Shown here in pieces: positions 49,421 through 60,321 of a stretch of DNA of 64,000 bases. Source of the DNA: Ursus arctos (lineage: Eukaryota; Chordata; Mammalia; Carnivora; Ursidae); contig NW_026622974.1 in assembly GCF_023065955.2 (NCBI RefSeq), forward strand, positions 26,443,718 through 26,507,717. Reading direction: 5' to 3'. Positions within the stretch are counted from its first letter, which is position 1. Every line of letters begins with the position of its first letter. The position numbers were made by a program, and so were the translations under genes. The notes under the pieces are model-generated. The model was not told where the DNA came from. It saw only the letters and a program-made list of their open reading frames with translations, and made no database searches.

Positions 49421-49544
49421 TATGTGAGATAAGATACATATGAAAATTTTATATCATCAATGAATATATGAAGTACTGTACCAGATGTGAAAAATGCAGA
49501 TGTTATAAAATGTATATGATCCATTTGGATATGGGGTGAACCTT

Positions 49545-50764
49545 TAAACAAGGTCATTTAGCTAAACACCTGAAACAAATTCTAGGAGCTGCACAATGTT
49601 CAGAAAACCAGAGAATGGAGTATATGTGGGTAACAGCTGTTGATAAGGTTGAAAAAGTAGGAAAGAACCACAGTATGCTAAACAAGAGTTATAATTATGT
49701 CTTGAATACAGGGAGTGATTTCGTCAAATTTAAATTTTGGAAGATGTGAAAATGGGTTGGAAGATTTATTGCAGGGACAATAAGAGGAGGCAGAAAATCT
49801 GTTAGGGTATCAGTTATTGAAATCTTGATATGAAGAGATCATGACCTCAAATAAGTTAGTACCGTGGGAATAGATATAAGAAAGCAAATTTGAATCATGA
49901 TATTCAGAAATCAGAGTTAAGATTTGATGGAGCATTAGGGAGAGAGTTGGCCAGGATCATCCTCAGATTAATTGTTTGGTTTACTATGTGGGTGGTGGTA
50001 CTATTAACTGAGAGAAACAATACAGGACAAGAGCAAGTTTTGTGGAAAGCATAATCACTTCTGTTTGGTATGTTTTAAGTTTGAGGCTCCTGTGTTACAT
50101 TCAAGTGGCCATGTGTAGTAGTTAAGAGAGTAATATGGTTTTGGATATTTTACTAGATGCCTGAGCTAGAGATTAAGATTTTAAAGTCTAAAGCTTATAG
50201 TATAGGATAGTCTGTTTGGATACAAAATGAAATTAAAGTACTATTTGCTTGTTAAATCTCATTCATTTAGTTTCTTTTTTGCATTTTTTATAATGGAAAT
50301 GCTGTGTTAGTGTAGTAGTCATCAATATAACTTATTAAATAAATACTCATTTATCATATAAGCCTTCTGAGAAATATTTTTCAGAAGGGATTGTGATAAA
50401 AATATGGAAATCCTGTTTCCATGTGACATGGAATCTATTGGAGTAAGAAATGCGGAGAAGCAAAAATGGAATTCTGTGTAACATTAACATTTAATAAGAG
50501 AGTGAAGAGGAGAAATTTTTATTGAGGAGTATGAGAGGAGGTAATGCAAGTCAGATTAGACCAGAACAGAAAATTATCATTAATATCCAGAAACCAAAAA
50601 AGATGTGTAGTCATAAATTCCATATATTCAGTGTCTATAAGTAAAATTAGCACTATGGAAGAGATCACTAATGTCTGTGAAAGAACTAAATACAGCTGTG
50701 GGGACTAGAGTCATAGTGTTGAGAAATAAAGGGGATATAAGGAAGTGGAGAGGGTATTAATTTA
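49545..50764 (-). mobile_element. L2 LINE, antisense (first block)
   Basis: 'attgtttggtttactatgtg', 'ggtggtggtactattaactg', 'ggtatgttttaagtttgagg', 'ttcaagtggccatgtgtagt' and 'atgcctgagctagagattaa' are blocks of an L2 read antisense. The rest to 50764 is more decayed. The element is interrupted by an L1 insertion and appears to continue after it. Confidence 0.65.
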
Positions 50765-51094
50765 TTTTATTTTATTATTTTTTTTTTGAGTGTGACTGGA
50801 TGGCAACTTTATTTATTTATTTTTTTTAATGATTTTTTATTATATTATGTTAGTCACCATACAGTACATCCCCGGTTTCCGATGTAAGGCTCGATGATTC
50901 ATTAGTTGTGTATAACACCCAGTGCACCATGCAATACATGCCGTCCTTACTACCCATCACCGGTCTATCCCATTCCCCCACCCCCCTCCCCTCTGAAGTC
51001 CTCAGTTTGTTTCTCATAGTCCATAGTCTCTCATGTTTCATTCCCCCTTCTGATTACCCCCCCTTTCTTTATCCCTTTCTTCCCCTACCGATCT
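50765..51094 (-). mobile_element. Young 5'-truncated L1, antisense, 17-bp target-site duplication
   Basis: 330 bp of antisense L1 3' UTR ('tatgttagtcaccatacagt', 'gtgtataacacccagtgcac', 'ctcatagtccatagtctctc'). The flanking 17-mer 'gagagggtattaattta' is identical at 50748-50764 and 51095-51111. On the sense strand there are two A-rich tails with about 20 bp of other sequence between them. The 3' UTR differs from that of the L1s at 15690 and 47696, so this is a different and probably younger subfamily. Confidence 0.93.
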
Positions 51095-51111
51095 GAGAGG
51101 GTATTAATTTA

Positions 51112-51420
51112 GGTTCCTTTATCAGGTAGCTCGATTTTCTTTTCGTTTTCTTTTTTCTTTCTTTCTTTCTTTTTTTTTTTTTTTTTTTTTTTTTAGGTAG
51201 CTTGATTTTAAAGAGGATAGAGAAAAAGTGATTAGAGAGAGAATAAGTTCAAAGAAAAGTTTTGATTATTTCATATGCTTTAATAGTTATATGCTAAGAT
51301 GGAAGGAGTAATGGAGAAGGCAATGTTGAAGACTGAAAATGAAGGGGGCAGTGATGGAATGAAGTCCTCACTGAGCAGAAGGGTTGGTATCTGGAGTGCA
51401 GGTGTGTGCATTGACTTCCC
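51112..51420 (-). mobile_element. L2 LINE, antisense (second block) with tail-only insertion
   Basis: 51210-51400 ('gattttaaagaggatagaga', 'aatggagaaggcaatgttga') fits the 5'-ward part of an antisense L2. A pyrimidine tract with its own duplication (51124-51209) interrupts it. Confidence 0.5.
51124..51209 (-). mobile_element. Second tail-only retro-insertion with near-perfect 15-bp duplication
   Basis: 'aggtagctcgatttt' (51124-51138) and 'aggtagcttgatttt' (51195-51209) differ at one base. Between them is a 56-base C/T tract, mainly T with CTTT units. It looks like an antisense A-tail inserted with no body. Confidence 0.6.
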
Positions 51421-53577
51421 ATGAATGGAGAAACATCTTATACCTTATCTTATGTCCTAGTGGAGGAACATATTATAATGTTAGTCAGGACATTGAAAAT
51501 AAGAATTGGTGTGTATTTGAGTGCCCTAAAACACAGAGATTCTTGGATTGAAGGAAAAAATACAGTTCAGTCTTATGCTAAATATAAAAAGAAATGTGCC
51601 TCCAACAAAATTATGCAAGTAGATAACCTAAGGATAGGGAAACATATCTGTCAAAGATGAACCAAAAGAGAATAAAAATAGCAATATTAGAATTCGGTTC
51701 ACAAAAATTCCACAATTGATTCCCTACATTTCATGCTTAACTCAACACAACAACCAGAGGGACCCTGTTAAAACCTAATTTATATCAGGTCACTTCTCTG
51801 CTCATGTATTTTATAAACTTTCAAAAGGAAAAACATAAACCCGTGAAATAGTAACAAAAATAACAAAAGACTAGGAGAAACACACCCACACATACACACA
51901 CACACACTGAAACAAGCACCAAAGAGAACTCTCATTTTCACCTAGTTACTTATCAATTATTTTCTACTATCTAATCTACTACTGTCAAAAAAGTTGAAAT
52001 ATCACCTTGATCATTTTGTCCCCAGCTTCTGCTAGAGTGAGTGCCTTCACTGAATAGAGAAAGTAAGGAAAATGAGTATAAGCACTCGGAAAATGCAGCA
52101 TCTATAATAAAGCCGAATATTCTGTTTTCTTTTTCATGTTTTTCAAAATGGTAGTATAACTGTCTTTGAATACTGATTAAATAAAAGTCAATATTATCAC
52201 ACTTGATCTCTTTTTAAAAAATCTTCATGCTTACATTTATTCTTTATGTTGCAATACTAAATACCTCAGATGGATTTTTATAAGCAACACATTTGTGTTA
52301 ATACAGGAATTCTGTACCTCATTGTCATGAATCACCTTAGTAATATCATTGAAAGTAAATCTAAGGCACATTTCTTCTGCTCTGTGTATCTGGATCTGTA
52401 AACATTTCATGTGAAGGCAAATATAAAGTATTTCTTCCATCTGAATATCATTTTTCTGCCATAAAATAGTCTACTGTATTTATTAAGGATTCCTTAAATG
52501 GAATTTAAAATGCTGTTAGTGCAAAAGTTCTAAATAAAATCTTCAGATGTTCATTTTTCTGATGTATGGCATGGAGTTTCAGGAGCCATGTTCCATCACA
52601 ATAATCTTTCATTAAAATTTGTATTTGGTTGCTTAACATCTGTAAATTGTTAAGATAAGGTATTACACGGACTTGCTTTGGTTTAGATTAGTTTGGAACA
52701 CATCCCAGGATATTTAATCAGGGTATAATCCTGCATGGTGCAGTCTTTAAAAAGGGGTGTGTGTGTGTGTGTGTGTGTGTTTATTTTAAGTAAATTAAAA
52801 TTTTTTGTAGAAATATTTGTGTCTTGTCCTTTAAAAAAAATCAGTTAAGAAAGGCTCCCTTTCCCACTTTTTGGATTAGCTATGGTTGTAGGCAAGCATT
52901 ATACTTGATACTAAATTCAAAAAGAGAATCTGTAAAAAATGCATAACTGTGTTGCTTCTCAGCAACCATTTGACTAATTTTTATACATGCCTGAAATGTT
53001 TGATATGAACTGAGTTGAAAGGTACAACAAATGTTCTATTGTATTGTCATCTATTTTCCTTACCACATCTATAAAGAGTTTTTTATTTGCAAACTCTGTG
53101 GCAAGAGTAATTTATATAACTAATGGTAGAGATTGGGAGATAGTATTTCAATAAAAAGTATTTTTATTTTTATAGTTAATTTTGATTTCAGATTATAGGT
53201 TGACCACACTTATAATTAATTTTGAAATATAAATCTTAAAATGTGTGCACAAGGAGATAAAGCATAGGAAATTTTTTTCCTGTGTTAAAAATAGGCAAAA
53301 TTAATGAAACATCCAGACTTAAACAAATAAATAGTATTTTGAAAATATTGAAGTAGTTACTTGCAGTTACTAACTGTAAGTAACCTTTTGAATCAATTTG
53401 AAATGAAATTAAATGAATTTCGGTATTTAATTGTAATAATATTTTAATAATAACTATATTTTGTTTGCTTTTATCACTCCTGTGGCAATTCTGCACATAT
53501 TCAAAATTTGGAACTTGCCCATATCTGGCAATTACTTTTCATTGGCCCATTTTTATGACACTTACAAATACAAAACA
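51421..53577. other. Intronic sequence with short microsatellites
   Basis: A (CA)n tract lies at 51890-51906. A faint sense L2/MIR-like block lies near 51745-51830 ('acaaccagagggaccctgtt'). The rest is AT-rich and unrecognised. Confidence 0.45.
52757..52780 (+). repeat. (TG)n microsatellite
   Basis: About 12 GT units after 'aaaaagggg'. Confidence 0.95.
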
Positions 53578-53695
53578 ACTGGGTGGCTCAGTGGGTTAAG
53601 CATCCAACTCTTGGTTTCAGCTCAGGTCATGATCTCAGGGTTGTGAGATTGGGCCTTGTGTCCAGCTCACATTCAGTGTGGACTCCACTTCCCCT
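53578..53695 (+). mobile_element. CAN-SINE, sense, 3' part lost
   Basis: 'actgggtggctcagtgggtt', 'ctcttggtttcagctcaggt', 'catgatctcagggttgtgag' and 'ctccacttcccc' are a SINE head and core. The CT-rich and A-rich 3' parts are absent, so it is truncated or deleted. Confidence 0.85.
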
Positions 53696-55586
53696 ACAAA
53701 TTCAGTGTCTACTTAGTGATATAAAATAGTCAAAGATTCTCACCCATCTCTTTGAACTGTGTGACTTCAGACCTTTTCATTACTGTTTTGTCAGCTAAAG
53801 AGGCAACCAGTGAGGAAGTGTATCACCTGTCCCCATCCAGGGTCTGGGCTGAGGATAATCAGTACCATTGGCATAAAGTCCTGGCCCGGAGATACTGCCT
53901 TTATAATGTTATCCTTGATAAGACTATGATCAATCAGAATTTCTGAGGGACCTTATCTTTGACCTAAAGAGATCGCGATACATTGTGCACACTATTGCCT
54001 CATTTGGGAAGTGTTTTAAATTACAGATGTTCCATGATTCCTTTATTTTGTTATAGGGTTATGAAATGAACTGTTTACCTTGTTTAACATCTCAGCAGAT
54101 GGGAATTCAACTAACTGCTTCTGTGAATCTAGTTCACTTCATTTGATGACCTGAGGAAGTGTAGAGGAATGAATTAATAAGTTGTGTCGATCTTAAACTT
54201 TTTATAGTAACCCTTTCTAAGTCTTGGTTTTCCCATATTATGAATTCATTTGAGTTTTCTTGCTTGGAAAGCAACAGTTCTTAACAGTTCATGCAGATGA
54301 ACTTTCCCTTGTTAAAAATATATTATTTTTCTCCCTCTTTTTCTTATTCCCACTTTATCTTTTATCTTATTTTATAGCTATCGTTGTAGTTTTTCTTCTA
54401 TTCATCAAAATGTTTTTAGTAGTACATTTTCTTCTTTTTGCCGGTAAACAGGGCTTCATCTTTTACTATCTTAGTATTGTTTCTCACTTAATATATCTGG
54501 GATTGATTCATCCTTTTGTGATATTTTTGAGTAATTGTTGACTGAGTCTTATTTGTGAAAACAAGGGCCTAGAGTTTGGTGAGTTTCCTGTGGGTACTGT
54601 TTCTGAAGTACAAAGGAAACCTGAAGTGTGTTCAGAGGAAAGCAACTGAGGCAGGGAGGTGGAATTACACCACAAAGCAGGGGGACTGGAGATGTAGGAG
54701 AAGAAGGCCCAGGGGGCTGTAGGCACCTATTTTCGCTCTGTCTACTAGGTGTTGCTGCTATTATTTATCATTTCTGTAGTCATCGTTGTCCTCATTATTA
54801 CGTTCATTTTAATTGTCACCAAGAGGAGAGCTGATGCATAGATTCATTTTAAGTGGTAAAACATCTTCTAATTTATCAGTGGATATGTTCCTAGATGACT
54901 GTTCCAAATAGTATCTCTGGTGGGAATGGTATCGGACTAGTCTCATATGAATAAACCCAGCCCAAAATTTATTGCTTTAGTAAATATGTGCTTGGAAACT
55001 TTTATAGCGTAATATCAACCTGAGGTTAGTGTATTACTAATAAGCTAGAGAAGATATACAGCTTGACCTTTTCTTTTGTGTCTACCTTTTACTGTTTGTT
55101 CCATATGAATATCTTTTCATATTGGCTTTAATAATGCATAAGTTTTGAGAAGACAATTTTCTACATCCTTTGAGACACTGAGGTTTATGTACATAAATAT
55201 TAATTCTATGGCTCTTTACATTTTTCTCATTAATCAAACCCCACTTAGAACATTTTTACTAACATATATTTTAAATGAAACTTCAGATTCAGTCATACAA
55301 AATGTGATGGATACCTGGTAAGAGGAAACTCAGCATCGCAGGGTTAGAACACTAGGAAAAAACTCTACTCTGGTAACCTAGAGGTGCCATGATTTCAGAT
55401 GGCTGCCAGTCTAGGCCTTCGTGTACTTGACTGTGACTTGTGCAAGGATCATGTTCATAAGAAATTTGCAAGGATAAGTATAAAGATGACAAGCATTCTT
55501 CTTTTCCTTAAAAGATATTTTCATGTGCTAGAAAGAAATTTGCAAATGGCACAGAAAATTTATATTGTTTTCTCTTCTTTAAATAG
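53696..55586. other. RIMS1: Intron immediately upstream of the RIMS1 zinc-finger exon
   Basis: No repeat named with confidence. Open frames at 54260-54541 and 54628-54834 show no motif. The last bases form the acceptor region: a polypyrimidine stretch ('ttgttttctcttcttt') directly before 'aaatag'. Confidence 0.55.
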
Positions 55587-55927
55587 GTTATGTGGGTATG
55601 CAATTTATGTCGAAAGCAACAAGAAATCTTAACCAAATCTGGGGCGTGGTTCTTTGGAAGCGGCCCTCAGCAGCCCAGTCAGGATGGAACCTTAAGTGAT
55701 ACAGCTACGAGTGCTGGTTCGGAGGTACCAAGAGAAAAGAAGGCACGGCTCCAAGAACGATCACGGTCTCAGACACCCCTGAGCACCGCAGCTGCCTCCT
55801 CCCAGGACACAGCTCCTCCCAGCGCACAACCAGACAGGAGCAAAGGGGCTGAGTCCTCACAGCAAGCCGTGGGGCCCGAACAGAAGCAGGTTTCATCCAG
55901 GTCTAGAAGTGAACCTCCGAGAGAGAG
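55587..55927 (+). CDS. RIMS1: RIMS1 internal exon: end of zinc finger and start of linker
   Basis: A 341-nt internal exon in phase 0, bounded by 'aaatag' upstream and 'gtaata' after AG. The acceptor follows a pyrimidine-rich tract. It encodes 113 codons plus 2 nt beginning VMWVCNLCRKQQEILTKSG. The two cysteines (codons at 55599 and 55608) are the last CxxC pair of the FYVE-like zinc finger of RIM proteins. That domain, with flanking helices, binds GTP-Rab3 and Munc13 at the presynaptic active zone (established for the family). After the finger comes a hydrophilic Ser/Pro/Gln-rich linker (AWFFGSGPQQPSQDGTLSD, KKARLQERSRSQTPL) ending SRSRSEPPRER. I call RIMS1 rather than RIMS2 because this linker, especially FFGSGPQQPSQDGTLSD, fits RIM1 as I remember it. 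It is not a complete CDS: the earlier exons, including the rest of the finger, lie upstream of the window. Confidence 0.95.
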
Positions 55928-56329
55928 GTAATAGTTCATGAACCCTGTAAACAAAAGGCAACATTTTGTATTGAGAGTAAACCTATTTTCAAGAATTTAA
56001 CTGCTCTTAAGAGGTATATGTGGAGGTACTTCTTCTCAGGCCCCACATGGAAGGCAACAACAGCCCTAAGGTGCTTTGTTTATCTCTAGAATGCATCATT
56101 CATCAAGGAGACCTTTGCTGAAAACCTTTTCTTTCATAGCATGCACACATGTAAACAAGTCACCTGCCTGAGATACTAACTTACAGCCTTGAACTCAGAA
56201 AAGCTCTTAGATCATGTATTCACTTACGGAGTTAGCGCTTTAATGGATAATGTGCTCTGCGAGAATATGAGGGAACCTGACCCAGTGCAAGATGCACAGG
56301 TTCCTTCTTTGAGGACATTTCTTTGATGC
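55928..56329. other. RIMS1: RIMS1 intron after the zinc-finger exon
   Basis: The intron starts with donor 'gtaata'. Reading through it gives an immediate in-frame stop (TAA inside the donor). No repeat recognised. Confidence 0.6.
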
Positions 56330-56680
56330 TGAGCTCTGACAAGTGACTAGGAATTAGCCAGGTGAAGAATGAGATGAGGACTCCAGGTGTACGCACAGGC
56401 GTGTGGCCTAAAGAAACAAGTTCTCATGTGAGAACCTAAAGGATGCCACTGCCAAGAGTGTGAGTAGCAGCGGAGAGCAGGGGAGAGCGGGGAGAGGCGG
56501 CTGGGGAGAGCAGGGGAGAGCGGGGAGAGGCGGCTGGTGAGCTATCAGGGCCCAAGTCATACGGGGCTTTTGGCCAGGTTAAATTTTGTAGATTTTATCC
56601 TAGGAATAATTGAAAGCTACCAAGGGTTTTAAGCATGGGCTAACATGATCAGATAATTTACTTGAATTGATTCATTCCTT
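56330..56680 (-). mobile_element. L2 LINE, antisense, containing a local tandem duplication
   Basis: 'gaattagccaggtgaagaat', 'gtgtgagtagcagcggagag', 'tacggggcttttggccaggt', 'ttttgtagattttatcctag' and 'ttttaagcatgggctaacat' line up with L2 read antisense. Confidence 0.65.
56472..56537. repeat. 33-bp GC-rich tandem duplication
   Basis: Two adjacent 33-bp units starting 'ggagagcaggggagagcggg' and ending 'gaggcggctgg', identical as far as I can read, at 56472-56504 and 56505-56537. The unit itself is built of GGAGAGC/GGGGAGAG sub-motifs. It lies inside an L2 relic. Confidence 0.95.
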
Positions 56681-56904
56681 CATTCAACAATGCATTTACA
56701 ACCAGACAGGAGGCTATGCATGTTAATAAGGAGGATATAGCCCTTCTTTTTGAGGTTGGGCGTTTGGGGGACCTTACTGTTGTTGACTAGGTTTGTTGCT
56801 TTTGTTTGTATAATCCTTATGCATCCCACTGGGTGGGAAAGTAGGCTCCAAGGAAGACTTTGGTTCCCCTTTTCAAACGCAGCCTATATAATAACATCAA
56901 GGAC

Positions 56905-57055
56905 TTCTAAGTTAAGCAGACCTTCCAGTCCTGGTTCTGTCACACTAGGCAGTAACAGCCCATCTTGCAGGGCTGTGGCAAGGGTTAAATGGGAGCATGT
57001 GTTCAGAAGCTGACATATGGGAGGCAATCAATGAACATAGCTATTATTCAAGCCA
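56905..57055 (+). mobile_element. MIR SINE, sense
   Basis: 'ccagtcctggttctgtcaca', 'cttgcagggctgtggcaagg', 'gttaaatgggagcatgtgtt' and 'ggcaatcaatgaacatagct' follow MIR order. Confidence 0.75.
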
Positions 57056-57065
57056 GTAGCCATTG

Positions 57066-57340
57066 TGTGTTTACTATAAGCAAATACTGTGCCAGGAACC
57101 AGAATATAAATATGATTAAGACATGATCCCTTTTCTGATAGATCCTAGGGAAGACACCACACAATATACTAGGAAAGACAGACGCCTGGGCAATTAATTG
57201 TACCAGAGACTGATTTGATCAAAGCTGGAAAATACATGTAGTACTTTGGGAGCCACAGGAAAGAGGAGGTGCCTTCTGAATTAAGCTTTTTAGGATATCC
57301 AGGAGTTATAGGGTAGGTAGACAGGGTAGGAGGGGACGTT
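57066..57340 (-). mobile_element. L2 LINE, antisense
   Basis: 'tttactataagcaaatactg', 'tgccaggaaccagaatataa' and 'aggaggtgccttctgaatta' resemble the L2 3' end and body read antisense. Strongly decayed. Confidence 0.5.
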
Positions 57341-59455
57341 ACAGAACGAGTGAATGAGTGCACCTAAACTATACTTCAGTGAAGGTATAATGGATAGCTT
57401 TTGGTAACAAACTATTGTGGGTTAAAAAGAAAAAAAAATATTAATGGTGCAATTTGGGATTGGTCAGAAAATGATACCTTTAAGTAAGAGAATTTGGAGC
57501 TGTAAAGTTTTTAAAGAGAAAATATGAAACCTGTTTTTGACATATGGAAAAAATAAAACTACAGAGATTTCAGGAATAAGGACTGAGAAGCAACTTTTTG
57601 TTTTAACCTCTTAGATGAAATTTGAAGAAGATTGATAGGGACAAATGCTATTACTGACTATATAAGTTACTTACTGATGATATAAATACTTAAGAAAATA
57701 CTGAGGACATTGGGGTTATAGAAGGAAAAAAAGAGATGGTTGGCAACTTCAGGGAGATAAGTGAGACCAAAGAATGTTGTTAGTCTGTTTAAAATTATTG
57801 AAGAATTCTTTATCAGGAGCTAGTGGAAATGGAATAATTAGAGGGAGAGATGAGGGAAAGGCATACTCAGGGAAGCAAAGGTCAGAGAGACTGCAGAACT
57901 CCGTGCATTTGCATGACACGCTAGTATTCCATAAAGCACATTCACAGATGGTCTCTCTAATGCTCATGTGAGCTTTGCAAGGTAAGCATCATTTATCAGC
58001 ATTTCAAGGAAAGTAAATTGATTCAATATAAGCTTTAACAAGATCCACTGTGCTTTAACGAGCTACTAAATGTCTGCGGTACAATCCTCACACTTTTATG
58101 AAAACTATATTTGATCATTAATACATATTCCTGTTGGACTCCTTACATTGTGAAACTGCAGAGCCACCCTTGGAATTCCACCCTCCGATGAAAATCCCTT
58201 TCACTTCAAAAGACCAATGTGTACTAAATGTCTAAAGCAGAATTCGCCATGCTGTTTTGCTTACCGTATATCCTAGCAACTACTGCTTTGGTAACCCACA
58301 ATAGAAATCGCCCTTTTTCTCATCTTGGATTTTTTCTTGATTTTTATGCATGACGTCTACTTTTGTACTTTCAGTCAAAAGATGTTCCCCTTGGAAAACC
58401 TTCTAAGGGCCTCAAGATTAAAAAAAAAAAAAAAAAGCTTAGGCCCACCTTGTTAGCGTTTATCATACAGTGTCAGGATACTTTAGACAAGGCCCCTACT
58501 TTTTGTAACTTCTGGTATAATTGCTGGAACTTTACCAAATTAGGTGTACTCCGGTGTACAAAAAAAGGGCTGAAAGGAGCAAATGAGTGATATATCTACA
58601 AGATTTAAAGATTGCCAAACCCTTTTACTTTTATCTTTGTAGTGCCTTCAATGGGATGGAGAGAAAATTAGAACACAAAACTGTTGTGTGTAGGGTTTTT
58701 TGTGTTTTTTTTTTTTTTTTTTTTTTGCACTGTGTTCTGAAATGGGGGAGAAAGAAATGAAGAGGGGGAAGGAGGAAAAATGAATACTAATTTGAAACAT
58801 TTCAATATTTCTATTATTTTTGCCCAAGGAAGGTAAAATGAAGACTAAGGTTCAACCATTTTTTTCTTTAAAAGTGTTTAGATGCACATGATCTTGTTAA
58901 AATCACTTTTGTTCTACTACTAAAGAAGTCCTACTAGATTTAATTTTTGAAATGGACATGCACATTTCTTTAAAAGTTTCTATTATGATAGATTGTTGAT
59001 ATGTATTGCCCAGATATACATATCAAGTATATATTTATAATTGAACTGACAAGTGTATATTATCTTTTGCTACTATACTATTACATATATTAGTTTCATC
59101 TAAAACATTTTTAAGTCTTTCATTCACAGCAGAATTTAGCATACAACTTGTTCATTTACTGAATTAATTTATTGGTGGCTTTTATTCATCTAGTTAACTT
59201 ATGGAGAATTTGAAATGTGAAAAAAACTTTTAAAGTTCCTTAAGATGCTGTAATGTAAAGAAGCTTTATTTAGAAAGCTAATCAGATACAGAGGTTTAAT
59301 GTGGTTATCAAATCACTTAATTAGACATCAAATTATAAATTCAAAATCATTTGAAAGGATTTAAATGGAATGCGGAGAAACGATGTTTCTTAGGTCTGGT
59401 CTTCATTTTTAGCTTTATACATTGCTTTCCCTCTTCACGTTCCTGTATATCATAG
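57341..59455. other. RIMS1: RIMS1 intron upstream of the large exon
   Basis: AT-rich, with A-runs at 58420-58435 and a T-run at 58704-58726. A CAG followed by a 75-codon frame near 58371 is not a known RIM exon. The acceptor of the next exon is preceded by 'gctttccctcttcacgttcc' and ends 'atcatag'. Confidence 0.55.
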
Positions 59456-60321
59456 GAAGAAGACTCCAGGACTCTCTGAGCAGAATGGTAAAGGAGCCCA
59501 GAAGAGCGAGCGGAAACGCGTGCCAAAGTCCTCAGTGCAGCCGGGAGAGGGGGCCGTGGAAGAACGCGAGCGGAAAGAAAGGCGGGAAAGCCGAAGGCTT
59601 GAGAAAGGGCGGTCACAGGACTACCCCGACGTGCCGGAAAAACGAGAGGATCGCAAAGCGGTGGACGATGAGAAGCAGAGGAAAGAGGAGGAGTACCAGA
59701 CCAGGTACCGCAGCGATCCAAACCTGGCGCGGTACCCGGTGAAACCGCCGCCAGAGGAGCAGCAGATGCGCATGCACGCGCGGGTCTCCCGCGCGAGGCA
59801 CGAGCGGCGCCACAGCGACGTGGCGCTCCCGCGCACCGAGGCGGGCGCCGCGCTGCCCGAGAGCAAGGCCGGCAAGCGCGCACCGGCCGCCGCCAGGGCC
59901 TCGCCGCCCGACTCGCCGCGGGCCTATTCGACCGAGAGGACTGCGGAAGCCAGGGCGCCGGGCGCCAAGCAGCTCACGAACCACAGCCCGCCGGTTCCCA
60001 GGCATGGGCCGGCCCCCGCAGAAGCCCTGGAGCCCAAAGCCCAGGAGCCCCTCAGGAAGCAGAGCCGCCTGGACCCCAGCTCGGCCGTCCTCATCAGGAA
60101 GTCCAAGCGCGAGAAGGTGGAGACCATGCTGCGGAACGACTCCTTGAGCTCTGATCAGTCCGAGTCCGTGCGGCCGTCTCCGCCCAAGCCGCACCGGTCC
60201 AAGAGGGGAGGCAAGAAGCGGCAGATGTCTGTGAGCAGCTCCGAGGAGGAGGGCGTGTCCACGCCGGAGTACACCAGCTGCGAGGACGTGGAGCTCGAGA
60301 GCGAGAGCGTCAGCGAGAAAG
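59456..60321 (+). CDS. RIMS1: RIMS1 large internal exon: linker between zinc finger and PDZ
   Basis: An 866-nt exon between 'atcatag' and donor 'gtaagg'. Its first base completes an AGG codon with the previous exon, and it ends in phase 1 (AAA G|GT). The joined frame has no stop. It encodes a disordered, highly charged linker: KKTPGLSEQNGKGAQKSERK, an Arg/Glu-rich segment, YRSDPNLARYPVK (59706-59744), HARVSRARHERRHSDVALP, LRNDSLSSDQSES (60129-60167) and an acidic end STPEYTSCEDVELESESVSE. The YRSDPNLARYPVK and LRNDSLSSDQSES blocks are shared by RIM1 and RIM2. RRHSDVA (serine codon 59814-59816) fits the RIM1 PKA site (Ser413 in rat RIM1alpha; established), which can bind 14-3-3. The exon is strongly GC- and CpG-rich in an AT-rich region. 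The GTG at 59520 is an internal valine, not a start. The PDZ exon lies downstream of the window. Confidence 0.96.

Noticed and set aside
58371..58590. Possible extra RIMS1 exon after 'gtactttcag'
   Set aside because: The frame reads through a 16-base A run into lysines, has no RIM similarity and no donor at a sensible place.
59347..60194. Long minus-strand open frames (178 and 193 codons) opposite the large RIMS1 exon
   Set aside because: They are antisense shadows of a GC-rich coding exon. The + frame matches RIM1 and is bounded by good splice sites. The minus frames have Arg/Ala/Gly-rich composition with no motif.
55587..60321. RIMS2 rather than RIMS1
   Set aside because: The zinc-finger end and several linker blocks are shared by both, but the sequence after the finger (FFGSGPQQPSQDGTLSD) and the SEQNGKG and KSSVQPGEG segments fit RIM1 and not RIM2 as I remember them.
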